From contig JAKSCN010000304.1 in the NCBI GenBank assembly GCA_022360595.1, forward strand, positions 1 to 12,428: a stretch of 12,428 nt of DNA, given 5' to 3'. Source of the DNA: Chromatiales bacterium (lineage in GTDB: Bacteria > Pseudomonadota > Gammaproteobacteria > Chromatiales > Chromatiaceae). Of this stretch, positions 1-7,312 are shown in pieces. The position numbers and the translations under genes were made by a program. The notes below the pieces were generated by a model, which was not told the origin of the DNA, made no database searches, and worked only from the letters and a program-made list of their open reading frames with translations. How positions within the stretch are numbered: position 1 is the stretch's first letter; every line of letters starts with the position of its first letter.

Positions 1-3
1 GTT

Positions 4-1875
4 GTGCCCAGTATAGAGATTGCCTGGGTGACCTGTGTTTTGGTTCTCACTATCTCTCTGTTTGCCTTTGAAGTGGTGAGTGTGGATGTGTCCGCTGTGA
101 GTGTGATGGTGCTGTTGGGGTTGTCATCCCTGTTTGCGCCGCTGATGGGATTGCAGCAGGGACTGGTTGATACCAACCACCTGTTTGATGGTTTCGCCTC
201 CAATGCGGTGATGTCTATTATTGCGGTGATGATTATCGGGGCGGGTCTCGATAAAACCGGTGTTATGACTAAGGTTGCCGCCTATATTTTGAAAATTGGT
301 GGGAAAACCGAGGGGCGCATTATTCCGATCATATCGACCACTGTTGGTGTGATCTCCTCATTTATGCAGAATGTGGGCGCCGCGGCGCTGTTTTTGCCGG
401 TGGTGTCGCGTATTTCGGCCCGATCCGGTCTGCCCATGTCGCGTCTATTGATGCCCATGGGGTTTACGGCGATTCTGGGCGGCACCATGACCATGGTGGG
501 TTCCAGTCCGCTGATTCTGCTCAATGATCTAATTCTGACCTCCAACAAAGCGCTACCGGCGGATCAGCAGATGGAGACTTGGGGGCTGTTCTCGGTGACC
601 CCGATCGGCCTGGCGCTGGTGGCGACGGGGATTATCTATTTTGTACTGGCTGGCCGGTTTGTGCTGCCTAAGACAGAGAACGGCAGTTCCACCACCGGTT
701 CTGACTCCATGCGCTATTTTCATGATGTGTACGGTGTTAACTATTCGCTGTCGGAGTTGGTCGTTACAGATAGCAGTAATCTGATCGGTCGACAGTTCGA
801 TGATGTGGAATCAGACTACGGGGTGCGTATTATTGCCACCAAACTTCCGGGTGAAGCGAATAGAATAGGTCCGGGCGCGCTGGCGCGTGATGTCGATATT
901 GAAGCGGGTATGGTACTGGGCGTCGTTGCCGACCCGAGAGATCTCGATCATTTCATCGAGAGCTTCGGTCTGAAGGGTCGCTCCCAGTTGCGCACCTTTG
1001 CCGATGACCTCTCTTCTGCCAAGGCGGGTATCGCGGAAGTGGTTATTCCTCCGGGTTCCGGCCTCATTGGCAAAAGCGCGCGCGATGTCTGGATGCGTAA
1101 GACCTACGGTCTGGCCATGATCGGCTTGCATCGTAACGGTCAGACGATGCGCGAAGGTGAGGATATTCGCAACATGCCTATCCAGGCCGGTGATACCTTG
1201 GTTGTGCACACACCTTGGGACGCGCTGCAAAGAATCGAGAAAGATAAGAACTTCGTAGTGGTGACCACCGAGTATCCACGTGAAGAGCTGCGTCCTCACA
1301 AAGTGGGTTGGGCCGCGCTGTTTTTCGCCATTGCGCTCTCCATGGTGTTGTTTACAGATGTGCGTCTCTCGGTGGCCCTGCTGACCGGCGCGATCGGTAT
1401 GGTGCTCTCAGGCGTGATGAATATTGAAGAGGCCTATGAGGCGGTGAGCTGGAAAACGGTGTTTCTGCTCGCCTCGCTGATTCCCTTGGGGTTGGCGGTG
1501 GAGACCAGCGGAACGGCGAAATGGATTGCCGAACAGGTGCTGTTCGTGGTCGGTGATATGCCAACCTGGGTGATTCAGCTTGCCGTGGCTGGACTGGCCA
1601 CCTTTTTTACCCTGGTGATGTCGAATGTGGGAGCAACCGTCTTGTTGGTGCCGTTGGCGGTGAATATTGCGATTGGCGTTGGGGCAAACCCGGCTGTATT
1701 TGCGTTGACGGTTGCCATCGCTACCTCTAACTCATTTCTGATTCCCACCCACCAAGTGAATGCGCTGATCATGGGGCCGGCCGGCTATCGCGTGCCTGAT
1801 TTCATTCGGGCAGGCGGCGTTATGACTGTGCTGTTCCTGGTGGTAATGATGTTGATGATGAACCTGGTGTTCTGA
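4..1875 (+). CDS. SLC13/DASS-family permease with two RCK_C (TrkA_C) domains
   Basis: Inner-membrane transporter of the SLC13 (divalent anion:sodium symporter / CitT-like) superfamily, in the bacterial subgroup where a cytoplasmic regulatory insert splits the membrane domain. Hydrophobic segments fill about residues 5-215. Two RCK_C/TrkA_C-like domains follow at about 238-320 and 338-420, the second starting near EVVIPPGSGLIGK. Membrane segments resume from about 433 to 623. Family-typical signatures are GTMTMVGSSPLIL (160-172), MSNVGATVLLVP (539-550) and IPTHQVNALIMGPAGY (580-595), which form the two inverted substrate/Na+ sites. The first site reads QNV (122-124) rather than SNT. The likely start is GTG at position 4, but the window begins three bases earlier, so an upstream start or ribosome site cannot be seen. 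The substrate cannot be told from sequence; sulfate, dicarboxylates or other anions are candidates. The 3' end converges on the YfiR-type gene with a 21-nt gap. Confidence 0.88.
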   Translation: MPSIEIAWVTCVLVLTISLFAFEVVSVDVSAVSVMVLLGLSSLFAPLMGLQQGLVDTNHLFDGFASNAVMSIIAVMIIGAGLDKTGVMTKVAAYILKIGGKTEGRIIPIISTTVGVISSFMQNVGAAALFLPVVSRISARSGLPMSRLLMPMGFTAILGGTMTMVGSSPLILLNDLILTSNKALPADQQMETWGLFSVTPIGLALVATGIIYFVLAGRFVLPKTENGSSTTGSDSMRYFHDVYGVNYSLSELVVTDSSNLIGRQFDDVESDYGVRIIATKLPGEANRIGPGALARDVDIEAGMVLGVVADPRDLDHFIESFGLKGRSQLRTFADDLSSAKAGIAEVVIPPGSGLIGKSARDVWMRKTYGLAMIGLHRNGQTMREGEDIRNMPIQAGDTLVVHTPWDALQRIEKDKNFVVVTTEYPREELRPHKVGWAALFFAIALSMVLFTDVRLSVALLTGAIGMVLSGVMNIEEAYEAVSWKTVFLLASLIPLGLAVETSGTAKWIAEQVLFVVGDMPTWVIQLAVAGLATFFTLVMSNVGATVLLVPLAVNIAIGVGANPAVFALTVAIATSNSFLIPTHQVNALIMGPAGYRVPDFIRAGGVMTVLFLVVMMLMMNLVF

Positions 1876-1890
1876 TCAGCCGATTACCCA

Positions 1891-1925
1891 TGCAGCTCAT
1901 TGATCGATAATGATGGCGAGCTGCA
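1891..1925. repeat. Inverted repeat at the convergent permease/YfiR-like gene ends
   Basis: TGCAGCTC (1891-1898) pairs perfectly with GAGCTGCA (1918-1925), an 8-bp stem. The loop itself holds a smaller dyad around ATCGAT. It overlaps the stop codon of the minus-strand gene and begins 15 nt after the permease stop. There is no T-run on either side, so it is not a canonical intrinsic terminator. It may act as a shared 3'-end structure or be fortuitous. Confidence 0.35.
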
Positions 1926-2445
1926 GCATGCGCGAGCTGAGCTGTAAGCCGGCTTCGCGCGCTGCTTTCAGGTTGATCATGAAGCGTATCCGGTCATCTT
2001 GGTGAAACAGCTTGATCATACCGCCCGTTTCGGCGAAGTCGGGCAGCTCACTGACTGTCAATACCGGCAGACCGCGCACCGATTCAAGGTGGTCTTGGGT
2101 GCGCGGTTTTTCGGATGATGCCACGTAGAGCAGGTGGCAGCGATCGGGCGATTCAGCCTGTTGAAGGGGGCGTATCACCACCGGACGCCCTTTGATGCGT
2201 TTTCCCGACAGCAGTTGGAGCGTATCGACCAGCTCGTCCTCGCCCGCCGTGCAGAGGATCAGAGGTGACGCCATGCCATCGAAGGCGCTTTCCGGCCAAC
2301 TGGTGAATTTCGCGAAATTGAATACGAAAACGGCGCGGATAAGGCGCTCGTCGCTGCTGCCTTCTTCGATGGCAGGAGCGGCTACCGTTGCTGTGCTGAA
2401 CCAGAGGGCTGTGCAGAGCAGTAATCGTGTTATCAGTAGCCTCAA
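1897..2445 (-). CDS. YfiR-like periplasmic protein (DUF4154 family)
   Basis: Periplasmic protein of 182 residues. It has an N-terminal signal peptide (about residues 1-23, ending near TVAAPA). The DUF4154 hallmark LIRAVFVFNFAKFTSWPESAF lies at 35-55, and the family-typical end is MIKLFHQDDRIRFMINLKAA followed by SSRMLQLAIIID. In Pseudomonas, YfiR restrains the membrane diguanylate cyclase YfiN. C65 and C103 have a spacing like one disulfide pair of that protein. The start is TTG at 2443-2445, supported by a GGAG ribosome site six bases upstream and by the signal peptide beginning there; no better start is visible. It lies 166 nt downstream of the TonB-dependent receptor gene on the same strand, a pairing often seen in proteobacteria. 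No cyclase or sensor kinase follows it here, since the next gene is convergent. Its partner is therefore elsewhere or missing. Confidence 0.85.
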   Translation of the reverse strand: MRLLITRLLLCTALWFSTATVAAPAIEEGSSDERLIRAVFVFNFAKFTSWPESAFDGMASPLILCTAGEDELVDTLQLLSGKRIKGRPVVIRPLQQAESPDRCHLLYVASSEKPRTQDHLESVRGLPVLTVSELPDFAETGGMIKLFHQDDRIRFMINLKAAREAGLQLSSRMLQLAIIIDQ

Positions 2446-2611
2446 TGGAGTCTCCGAGAGGTATTGAGATCACTGCCGGTGTTGCTTAAGTGGGATGAAC
2501 GACGATCCTCCTGTGTTGCCAACCGGTGTGGTGGGGTGGTCACACAATCGTTATGGCCCTGAGTCAAACGGTTCACTGCTAGATCCTTTAGTCTTCGTGG
2601 TCGGCTCGCTT

Positions 2612-4699
2612 TCAAAGGTTATCGTCAAAGCTGTAGCGGGCTTCAAGATAAAAATTGCGCTCCGGCAGTGGCAGGTCATTGGGAATTGAGCGACCGGTGT
2701 ATTCGCGCGCATTGACATCGAATAGGTTGCGTATAGAGGCTGAGATTTCCCAATTTCGTGAGGCTCGGTAGCGTAAGGTGGCGTCGGTTAGCACATGGTC
2801 ATCCACTGAAGGGCGCGTATCGTTGGAGGCGCGTTCACGTTTGCCGATCCAGTTGGCCTGCACATTCCATGTCCACTGTGACCCAAACGCCCCGTCTGCG
2901 CGCAGATAGGCCTCCTGGTTCGGTTCGTCAAATGCGCGGAATTCACTCTCGTCCTGGTCACGATAGGTGTAATTGCCTGAGATTCTCAGGTTTTTGGCGG
3001 CCTCCCACCAAGCTTCGAGCTCAATGCCGCGAATGGTGTGCTCCCCCTGATTCTGAAACTGCCGCTTTGATAACCCATCGACCGGGATGGCCCGGATCAG
3101 ATCCTCCTGCTGGAAGTGGAACAGGATGAGGTCGACGCGCAGTGCTTTGTTGGCAGCGTAAGAGAAAGAGAGATCCCAGGTTTTGGACTTCTCCGGCTCC
3201 AGGTCGGCGTTGGGCAGGGTAAAGGAGGTTTCGGCAAATAGTTCCTGATACGAAGGGGCGCGAAATGCTTCGCCATACATCACTTTTGTGGTGAGCCGGT
3301 CGTTGGTCTGCCAGACCAAGCCGATGCGCGGGTTGAGTGTGTCGCCAAAATCAGAGTAGTTGTCGTAACGAACACCGGTGGTAAGCTCCAGATCATCGGA
3401 AAGGTTCCAGATGTCCTGCAGGAACAGATAATCGATATTGCGTGTCTTTTCCGGTGCGAATGCATAAGGTGTATCAGAGACATCGACCAGCGGGCTGCCG
3501 GGGGGGAGAGGCTCGCCATCCGGGCCAGTGCCCATATTGATGAACTGCTCGACAAAGTAGAGATCCTGCCAGATATGGCCGGCGCCCAGACGCAGGGCGT
3601 GGTTCTCGAAACCCGAGTAGAGCCCACTCGCTTCGATTATGGCCCGGCGTTCCGCTGATCGCATCTTGTTGATCACGCCATCCGGGTAGTCGCCATTGAA
3701 TGCGCCTGGTGGATGCTCCTGAAACCCTTGACCGGAGCTATAGTCCAGATGCTGGAAACGCAGTTCGGCATTCACGCCCCAGTTTGGGGCGAAATTCGGA
3801 TTGTCATACAGCAAGTCGATGTTGAACCAGCTATCGCTCGCCTCAGTGACCGGATCAAGAATGCCAGCGCCGGTCAGGCCAATTTCGAGATTGCTATGGC
3901 GCACATAGTCCGCGTGCAGGCGCCATGGTCCTTTGGCCAGTGAAAAGCGTAGATCCATGTTGCCCCAGCCATATTCGGCCGTTCCGGGAGCGAGTGAGGT
4001 GTTGGTGCCGTTCCGCAGATCCTGAGCGGTTTGTCCATCCGCTTCGATAAAGGGATCGTGGCCGTTAGTGGTGCTCAGTTCAGCGGTAAAACCGACATCG
4101 AAACCATTCCAATTCCCTCCATACTGCCCCCAGGTGGTATAAGTATCGAAACTGCCGGCGCGTGCACCGACCTCGTTGTGCTCGATTTTACCGGCGGTTT
4201 TGGTGATTACATTGATCACCCCGGCTGAGGCATCCGCGCCAAACAGGGCGGAGCCGGGACCGCGGATAATCTCCACCCGTTCAATCATGCTGGCGGGAAG
4301 ACCTTTCCAGAAGATGCCGAACCCCCACATCAGGTCTTTGAGAGAGGCGCCGTTGACCATCAATAAGGTCTGGCGGGCGTTGGCGCCCCGAAATTGAATC
4401 AGTGGACGATTACCAAACTGGCTGGCCCGGACATGAATGCCCGGCACGCCTTCCAGGACATCGACAAGGTTGGTTGCGCCGGTAGCCCTTATATCTTCCT
4501 TTGTAATCACGGTTACCACTGCGGGTGCTTCGGATATGGGCTGTTTGGTCTCGGTGGAAATGGAGACTTCCAGCCTTGCCAGCTCTTCCAGGCTGAGGGA
4601 CAGCAGGTAGTCCAGGCGTTCATCAGCGCTGGCCGGGGTCGCGTGTATTTGGGATGAACCCAAAAGCACCAAAATTAGTTTTGTAATTTTGTTATTCAC
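2612..4699 (-). CDS. TonB-dependent outer-membrane receptor
   Basis: Outer-membrane 22-strand barrel receptor that imports a ligand using TonB/ExbBD energy. From the GTG start the protein is 695 residues. The signal peptide begins MNNKITKLILVLLG and ends near ATPASA. The plug domain covers about residues 40-165, with TVITKEDIRATGATNLVDVL, the segment RGANARQTLLMVNG, and RVEIIRGPGSALFGADAS followed by GVINVITK. The barrel fills the rest, including TTGVRYDNYSDFGDTLNPRIGL, TTKVMYGEAFRAPSYQELF and a C-terminal SIRNLFDVNAREYTG...YLEARYSF. Two alternative starts exist: an in-frame TTG at 4711 adds four residues, but GTG at 4699 places a GGGA-like ribosome site six bases upstream and gives a cleaner signal peptide. 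The ligand is not readable; the plug resembles the vitamin B12/siderophore-type group. It is followed by the YfiR-like gene, suggesting joint expression and an ancestral link to c-di-GMP signalling. Confidence 0.93.
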   Translation of the reverse strand: MNNKITKLILVLLGSSQIHATPASADERLDYLLSLSLEELARLEVSISTETKQPISEAPAVVTVITKEDIRATGATNLVDVLEGVPGIHVRASQFGNRPLIQFRGANARQTLLMVNGASLKDLMWGFGIFWKGLPASMIERVEIIRGPGSALFGADASAGVINVITKTAGKIEHNEVGARAGSFDTYTTWGQYGGNWNGFDVGFTAELSTTNGHDPFIEADGQTAQDLRNGTNTSLAPGTAEYGWGNMDLRFSLAKGPWRLHADYVRHSNLEIGLTGAGILDPVTEASDSWFNIDLLYDNPNFAPNWGVNAELRFQHLDYSSGQGFQEHPPGAFNGDYPDGVINKMRSAERRAIIEASGLYSGFENHALRLGAGHIWQDLYFVEQFINMGTGPDGEPLPPGSPLVDVSDTPYAFAPEKTRNIDYLFLQDIWNLSDDLELTTGVRYDNYSDFGDTLNPRIGLVWQTNDRLTTKVMYGEAFRAPSYQELFAETSFTLPNADLEPEKSKTWDLSFSYAANKALRVDLILFHFQQEDLIRAIPVDGLSKRQFQNQGEHTIRGIELEAWWEAAKNLRISGNYTYRDQDESEFRAFDEPNQEAYLRADGAFGSQWTWNVQANWIGKRERASNDTRPSVDDHVLTDATLRYRASRNWEISASIRNLFDVNAREYTGRSIPNDLPLPERNFYLEARYSFDDNL

Positions 4700-4843
4700 G
4701 TTGCATCCCAAATCAATGATTATTTTTATTCAAGTGACTCCGTTATCCAAGGGCTGGCAATATTGGCTTTAGCAGGCCCGGTAAGGTGGAATTTTACTGA
4801 GCGCCCGACAAAATACCAGGAGTAATACTGGGTAATCACGCTT

Positions 4844-4864
4844 ATCCAGAATGGGAATCTGGAT
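4844..4864. promoter_or_regulatory. Perfect 7-bp hairpin upstream of the receptor gene
   Basis: ATCCAGA (4844-4850) and TCTGGAT (4858-4864) form a perfect inverted repeat around a 7-nt loop, about 145 nt upstream of the receptor start codon. On the plus strand it is followed by TTTC, but no plus-strand gene precedes it, so a terminator role is unlikely. Its position fits either an operator for a dimeric regulator or a 5'-leader stem of the receptor transcript. The function is inferred from position only. Confidence 0.35.
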
Positions 4865-5077
4865 TTTCATCATGCGGTAACTATATTTCAGCCTTACCCA
4901 TTAGGCCTTGATACCGGTTTAAAACTCAACCTACCCATCATGAGGTATGCGATGGAAACCGCTGCGCTGAATTTTTATAGAGACATTTTTGTTGCGAAAC
5001 TTTGTATCTCAATTAAGGGAGCTTCTGATCAAGTTGTGAGCGGATGCGCTGAGGCCAGAATTAATCAGAAGCTCCAC

Positions 5078-5096
5078 AGTGTTAACAGGCCCTGGT
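5078..5096 (+). repeat. Dispersed short repeat, copy 1 (AGTGTTAACAGGCCCT)
   Basis: AGTGTTAACAGGCCCT at 5078-5093 recurs exactly, in the same orientation, at 9368-9383. With one mismatch the match extends to 19 bases (18/19). Both copies lie in intergenic DNA. This may be the end of a small repeated element or a remnant of a mobile element; no transposase or longer shared flank is visible. Confidence 0.5.
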
Positions 5097-5442
5097 ATGG
5101 ATTTCTACATGAAATATCCAAACAGACCTTCACTTGCCCCTTTACACGGGGAGATCAGAGGCTTGCGAATGAAGCACCGTTAAGTGACCTAGGTTGAGTG
5201 TAGTTTGGCAATATTCGTGATCGCTAAAGTTTACTCAAAGCGATTGTGAAGTGGTCTGATCCTACCGGACATCTTGCTAAGGCGGTATGTGCCGTGTAAG
5301 TGAGTGGCTATTTTGAGAACCGGTTTGCAGTGACAAAAATAGGGGAGGCAAATATTGCATAGAGGGATTCAGCGGCCTTCATAGCCAATATTATTGCCGG
5401 GTAAATCAATGGTTAAATATACTCAATATAGAGCATTTAAAT

Positions 5443-5471
5443 AGATCCAGCAGGATCTGCGTTACTTTTTT
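5443..5471 (+). terminator. Hairpin followed by a T-run (weak terminator-like)
   Basis: AGATCC (5443-5448) pairs with GGATCT (5453-5458) around a 4-nt AGCA loop, and a run of six T residues lies at 5466-5471. The 7-nt space between stem and T-run is longer than usual. No recognised gene on the plus strand lies upstream, so if it is real it would end an unannotated small transcript from the 4.9-5.4 kb region. Confidence 0.25.
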
Positions 5472-5618
5472 GGTGTATACAACTCTATCTGCTTATAGCG
5501 CATTAATTTAACCGCACTCTTTCCACTCTTCGAGTTAATCATTTCTTGGTTTTTGTTTAGCGTTGTTAAATTGACACTAGCGATATCTTTGTCGCATGGC
5601 GATTTTAAATTAGGTTCT

Positions 5619-5638
5619 CGTTAACTTGTCGCTAACTT
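5619..5638 (+). promoter_or_regulatory. 11-nt-spaced direct repeat upstream of the porin gene
   Basis: CGTTAACTT (5619-5627) and CGCTAACTT (5630-5638) are near-identical half sites with an 11-base period, about one helical turn, 130-150 nt upstream of the porin start. Tandem sites with this period are typical of OmpR/PhoB-family response regulators, which often control porins. The sequence does not match the PhoB box. The assignment is inference from geometry. Confidence 0.22.
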
Positions 5639-5712
5639 CCATAAAAAAAATATTTTCGGTTTAACTTATGGATTTGGCGGTTAATTGTTTTAAGTGATCT
5701 GTGCTTAGAGAT

Positions 5713-5757
5713 GCACTATAGCTACAGGCACTATAACTATAGGGACTATAACTAAAG
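5713..5757 (+). repeat. Three 15-nt tandem repeats in the porin leader
   Basis: Three adjacent 15-base units are present: GCACTATAGCTACAG (5713-5727), GCACTATAACTATAG (5728-5742) and GGACTATAACTAAAG (5743-5757). Neighbouring units differ at two to three positions. The final unit runs into the ribosome-binding site of the porin gene, so the repeat tract lies in the leader or straddles the transcription start. The TATAAC core of units 2 and 3 resembles a -10 element. Unit-number change by slippage would alter the spacing of any upstream promoter to the gene. Confidence 0.85.
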
Positions 5758-5761
5758 GAGG
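5754..5761 (+). promoter_or_regulatory. Strong Shine-Dalgarno of the porin gene
   Basis: AAAGGAGG ends 8 nt before the ATG at 5770 and fixes that start. Its left half is the tail of the third 15-nt tandem repeat, whose first two units end in ACAGG and ATAGG at the equivalent place. The ribosome site thus seems to have arisen from the repeat. Confidence 0.75.
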
Positions 5762-5769
5762 AGAACATA

Positions 5770-6834
5770 ATGTTCTTATCAAAAAGCAGTAAAAGCTCCG
5801 GCTTATCGCTTTTGGTTGGTGTAGTTATGGTAGTACCACCAGTTGCCCAAGGCGTGGAATTCAAAATATCTGGGCAAATTAACCGTGCGGTTCTATGGGC
5901 GGATAATGGAGTCGATGATGAGGTTGTTCATGTGGATAACGATAACTCATCTACTCGATTTCGTTTTGTCGGTTCTCAAGACTTGGGTAATGGGTTTAAA
6001 GCGGGGATTGTTTGGGAAAGCCAATTTGAATCCAATACCTCCTCTGGCCTTGACATACCCCACGACAGTGATGGAGATTCAACATTCACGGAACGAAAAT
6101 TGGAAGCCTGGTTCAGTGGCGGTTTTGGTAAGCTGAGTATAGGTCAAGGGGATGGAGCTGCTAATAACTCCTCCGAGGTCGATCTGTCAGGCACTTCTGT
6201 TGTTACCTATTCTGGTATTGGCGACATGATGGGGGGCGTTAGATTTGTTACTTCCGCAGGGGTTAAGGTCGCCCGAATAAATGATGTATTTAGTAACTTC
6301 GATGGTCTAAGTCGTAATGACCGTCTGCGCTACGACACGCCTACCTGGGGACCAATTTCTTTATCTATAAGCGCTACCAACGGTGACGCCTATGAGTTGG
6401 CCGCATGGTTGGCACAGGATTTTGGTGGGGGAAATAAACTGGCGGCAGCCATTGGGTATGTCGATACGCAAGACCGGGGTAGTGCTGAATTTGAACAGTG
6501 GGGCGCATCGGCTTCATATCTGCATAGTTCCGGAATCAGCCTCACCGTCGCTGCGGGTAACCGTGATACCGATGGGGGTACAGACGCGGATAACTGGTAT
6601 GTCAAAGGGGGATACAAGATTGGTAAGCACGCCATATCACTCGACTATGGTGAAACAGATGACTTGGCCGCGGATGGTGATGAGTTTAGCACCTGGGGTT
6701 TAGGTTATGTGCTCAATGCCTACCAGGGTATCGAGATCTACGCAGGCTATAGAAATCATGAGTTGGATCGCCCAGGTGTATCACTAGAGGACATTGATGG
6801 CCTGATGGTTGGTACACGGATTAAGTTCTTTTAA
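5770..6834 (+). CDS. Gram-negative porin (general diffusion porin, Porin_4-like)
   Basis: Outer-membrane beta-barrel porin of 354 residues, within the usual range of 16-stranded trimeric porins. The signal peptide spans about residues 1-28 (hydrophobic core LSLLVGVVMVVPPVAQG), and the mature protein begins VEFKISGQINRAVLWAD, the family-typical first strand. Further porin marks are SSTRFRFVGSQDLGNGFKAG, AWFSGGFGKLSIGQGDGA, RYDTPTWGPISLSIS, and a final strand GLMVGTRIKFF ending in phenylalanine, the BAM recognition signal. Loops are acidic (for example DNGVDDEVVHVDNDN), which would favour cations; this is inference. It is followed after 24 nt by a lipoprotein gene, probably co-transcribed. The leader carries three tandem repeats and a very strong ribosome site, consistent with high expression. 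Confidence 0.9.
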   Translation: MFLSKSSKSSGLSLLVGVVMVVPPVAQGVEFKISGQINRAVLWADNGVDDEVVHVDNDNSSTRFRFVGSQDLGNGFKAGIVWESQFESNTSSGLDIPHDSDGDSTFTERKLEAWFSGGFGKLSIGQGDGAANNSSEVDLSGTSVVTYSGIGDMMGGVRFVTSAGVKVARINDVFSNFDGLSRNDRLRYDTPTWGPISLSISATNGDAYELAAWLAQDFGGGNKLAAAIGYVDTQDRGSAEFEQWGASASYLHSSGISLTVAAGNRDTDGGTDADNWYVKGGYKIGKHAISLDYGETDDLAADGDEFSTWGLGYVLNAYQGIEIYAGYRNHELDRPGVSLEDIDGLMVGTRIKFF

Positions 6835-6858
6835 TGGTGGGTAAGCTACGGAGGGGAA

Positions 6859-7179
6859 ATGGCAGTACGTATTACAACATACTTACTTATTAGCATAACC
6901 GCGCTTGCAGTTGTGGGTTGTGGCGGGAAACCGTTTACTTACTACCCGATTTCTGAGATGAAACCGGGGCCGGGAGTTTTTACGGATGAGGTGGACGGCT
7001 ATACCCTATACGATTCAAGTAAGGCGGTATCATCTAATGATATCGAAAATAACGAAGATGATTACCGGGAATATCAGGAATACCAGAAGTGGAAGCGCGA
7101 ACGGGGAAATGCCACTGAGTTGGAAGATTTCAAGGAGTGGCAGAAGTACAGGAGGTGGAAAGAAAAACAGCAGCAGTAA
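6859..7179 (+). CDS. Small lipoprotein with acidic/aromatic charged C-terminal repeats
   Basis: Predicted 106-residue lipoprotein. The signal peptide carries a lipobox ending VVGC, with lipidated C21; glycine at +2 favours the outer membrane. The mature protein has a short N-terminal part (YYPISEMKPGPGVFTDEVDGYTLY) and then a highly charged helix-prone tail from about residue 68. In the tail EYQEYQKWKRER (70-81) and DFKEWQKYRRWKEK (90-103) look like an internal duplication of a Y/F-x-E-Y/W-Q-x-W/Y-K unit. The start ATG at 6859 has a GGAGGGG ribosome site close upstream. It lies 24 nt after the porin stop, so the two probably share a transcript. The tail may bind peptidoglycan, the porin or another envelope partner. 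I do not recognise a named family, and the function is unknown. Confidence 0.75.
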   Translation: MAVRITTYLLISITALAVVGCGGKPFTYYPISEMKPGPGVFTDEVDGYTLYDSSKAVSSNDIENNEDDYREYQEYQKWKRERGNATELEDFKEWQKYRRWKEKQQQ

Positions 7180-7214
7180 GGTTTAAGGAAGCCACTCTTC
7201 AATAAAACGAGAAA

Positions 7215-7240
7215 TGGGGTTGCGTTACTTCGCAACCCCA
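7215..7240. terminator. 10-bp hairpin between convergent lipoprotein and CDF genes
   Basis: TGGGGTTGCG (7215-7224) and CGCAACCCCA (7231-7240) form a perfect GC-rich 10-bp stem with a TTACTT loop. On the plus strand it lies 36 nt after the lipoprotein stop but is followed by purines. Read on the minus strand it is followed by a broken T-rich tail (TTTCTCGTTTTATT), so it fits best as the terminator of the cation transporter transcript and may serve both directions. Confidence 0.65.
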
Positions 7241-7312
7241 AGAGAGGGCATTGTGCTGTCTATTCAAGGAGAGATCCATTGATAGTCATTAGAGAGATAG
7301 CGTAGCCAAGCC

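Larger units (their letters stand above)
4700..5769. other. Gene-poor 1.06-kb region between divergent receptor and porin genes
   Basis: No convincing coding sequence is seen on either strand. The left part (4712-4930) should carry the leader and promoter of the receptor gene on the minus strand and includes a perfect hairpin at 4844-4864. The middle holds one copy of a 16-nt dispersed motif (5078-5093). From about 5400 the sequence becomes strongly AT-rich, with a hairpin plus T-run at 5443-5471, a TTGACA hexamer at 5571-5576 without a good -10 at normal spacing, a run of eight A residues near 5643-5650, and three 15-nt tandem repeats just before the porin gene. I looked on the minus strand for the conserved blocks of cobalamin, TPP and c-di-GMP-I riboswitches and did not see them. 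Confidence 0.6.

Noticed and set aside
811..1299. Long antisense open frame inside the permease gene
   Set aside because: It is a shadow of a strongly supported coding frame with clear RCK_C domains, and shows no independent domain or start signal.
2526..2545. GTGTG...CACAC dyad between the receptor and YfiR-type genes
   Set aside because: It has only five pairs with a 10-nt loop, no T-run and no clear role; likely chance.
4712..4960. Possible riboswitch in the leader of the TonB-dependent receptor gene
   Set aside because: The conserved blocks of cobalamin, TPP and c-di-GMP-I riboswitches were looked for on the minus strand and not seen. Only a simple hairpin is present.
4940..5197. Open frame of 85 codons on the plus strand in the receptor-porin gap
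   Set aside because: It has no ribosome site and no recognisable domain, its composition is like non-coding DNA, and it contains a copy of the intergenic 16-nt repeat. It is probably fortuitous.
5251..5271. Minus-strand sequence starting TGTCCGGTAGGATCAGACC that resembles an insertion-sequence end
   Set aside because: No matching inverted partner, target duplication or transposase remnant is found in the window.
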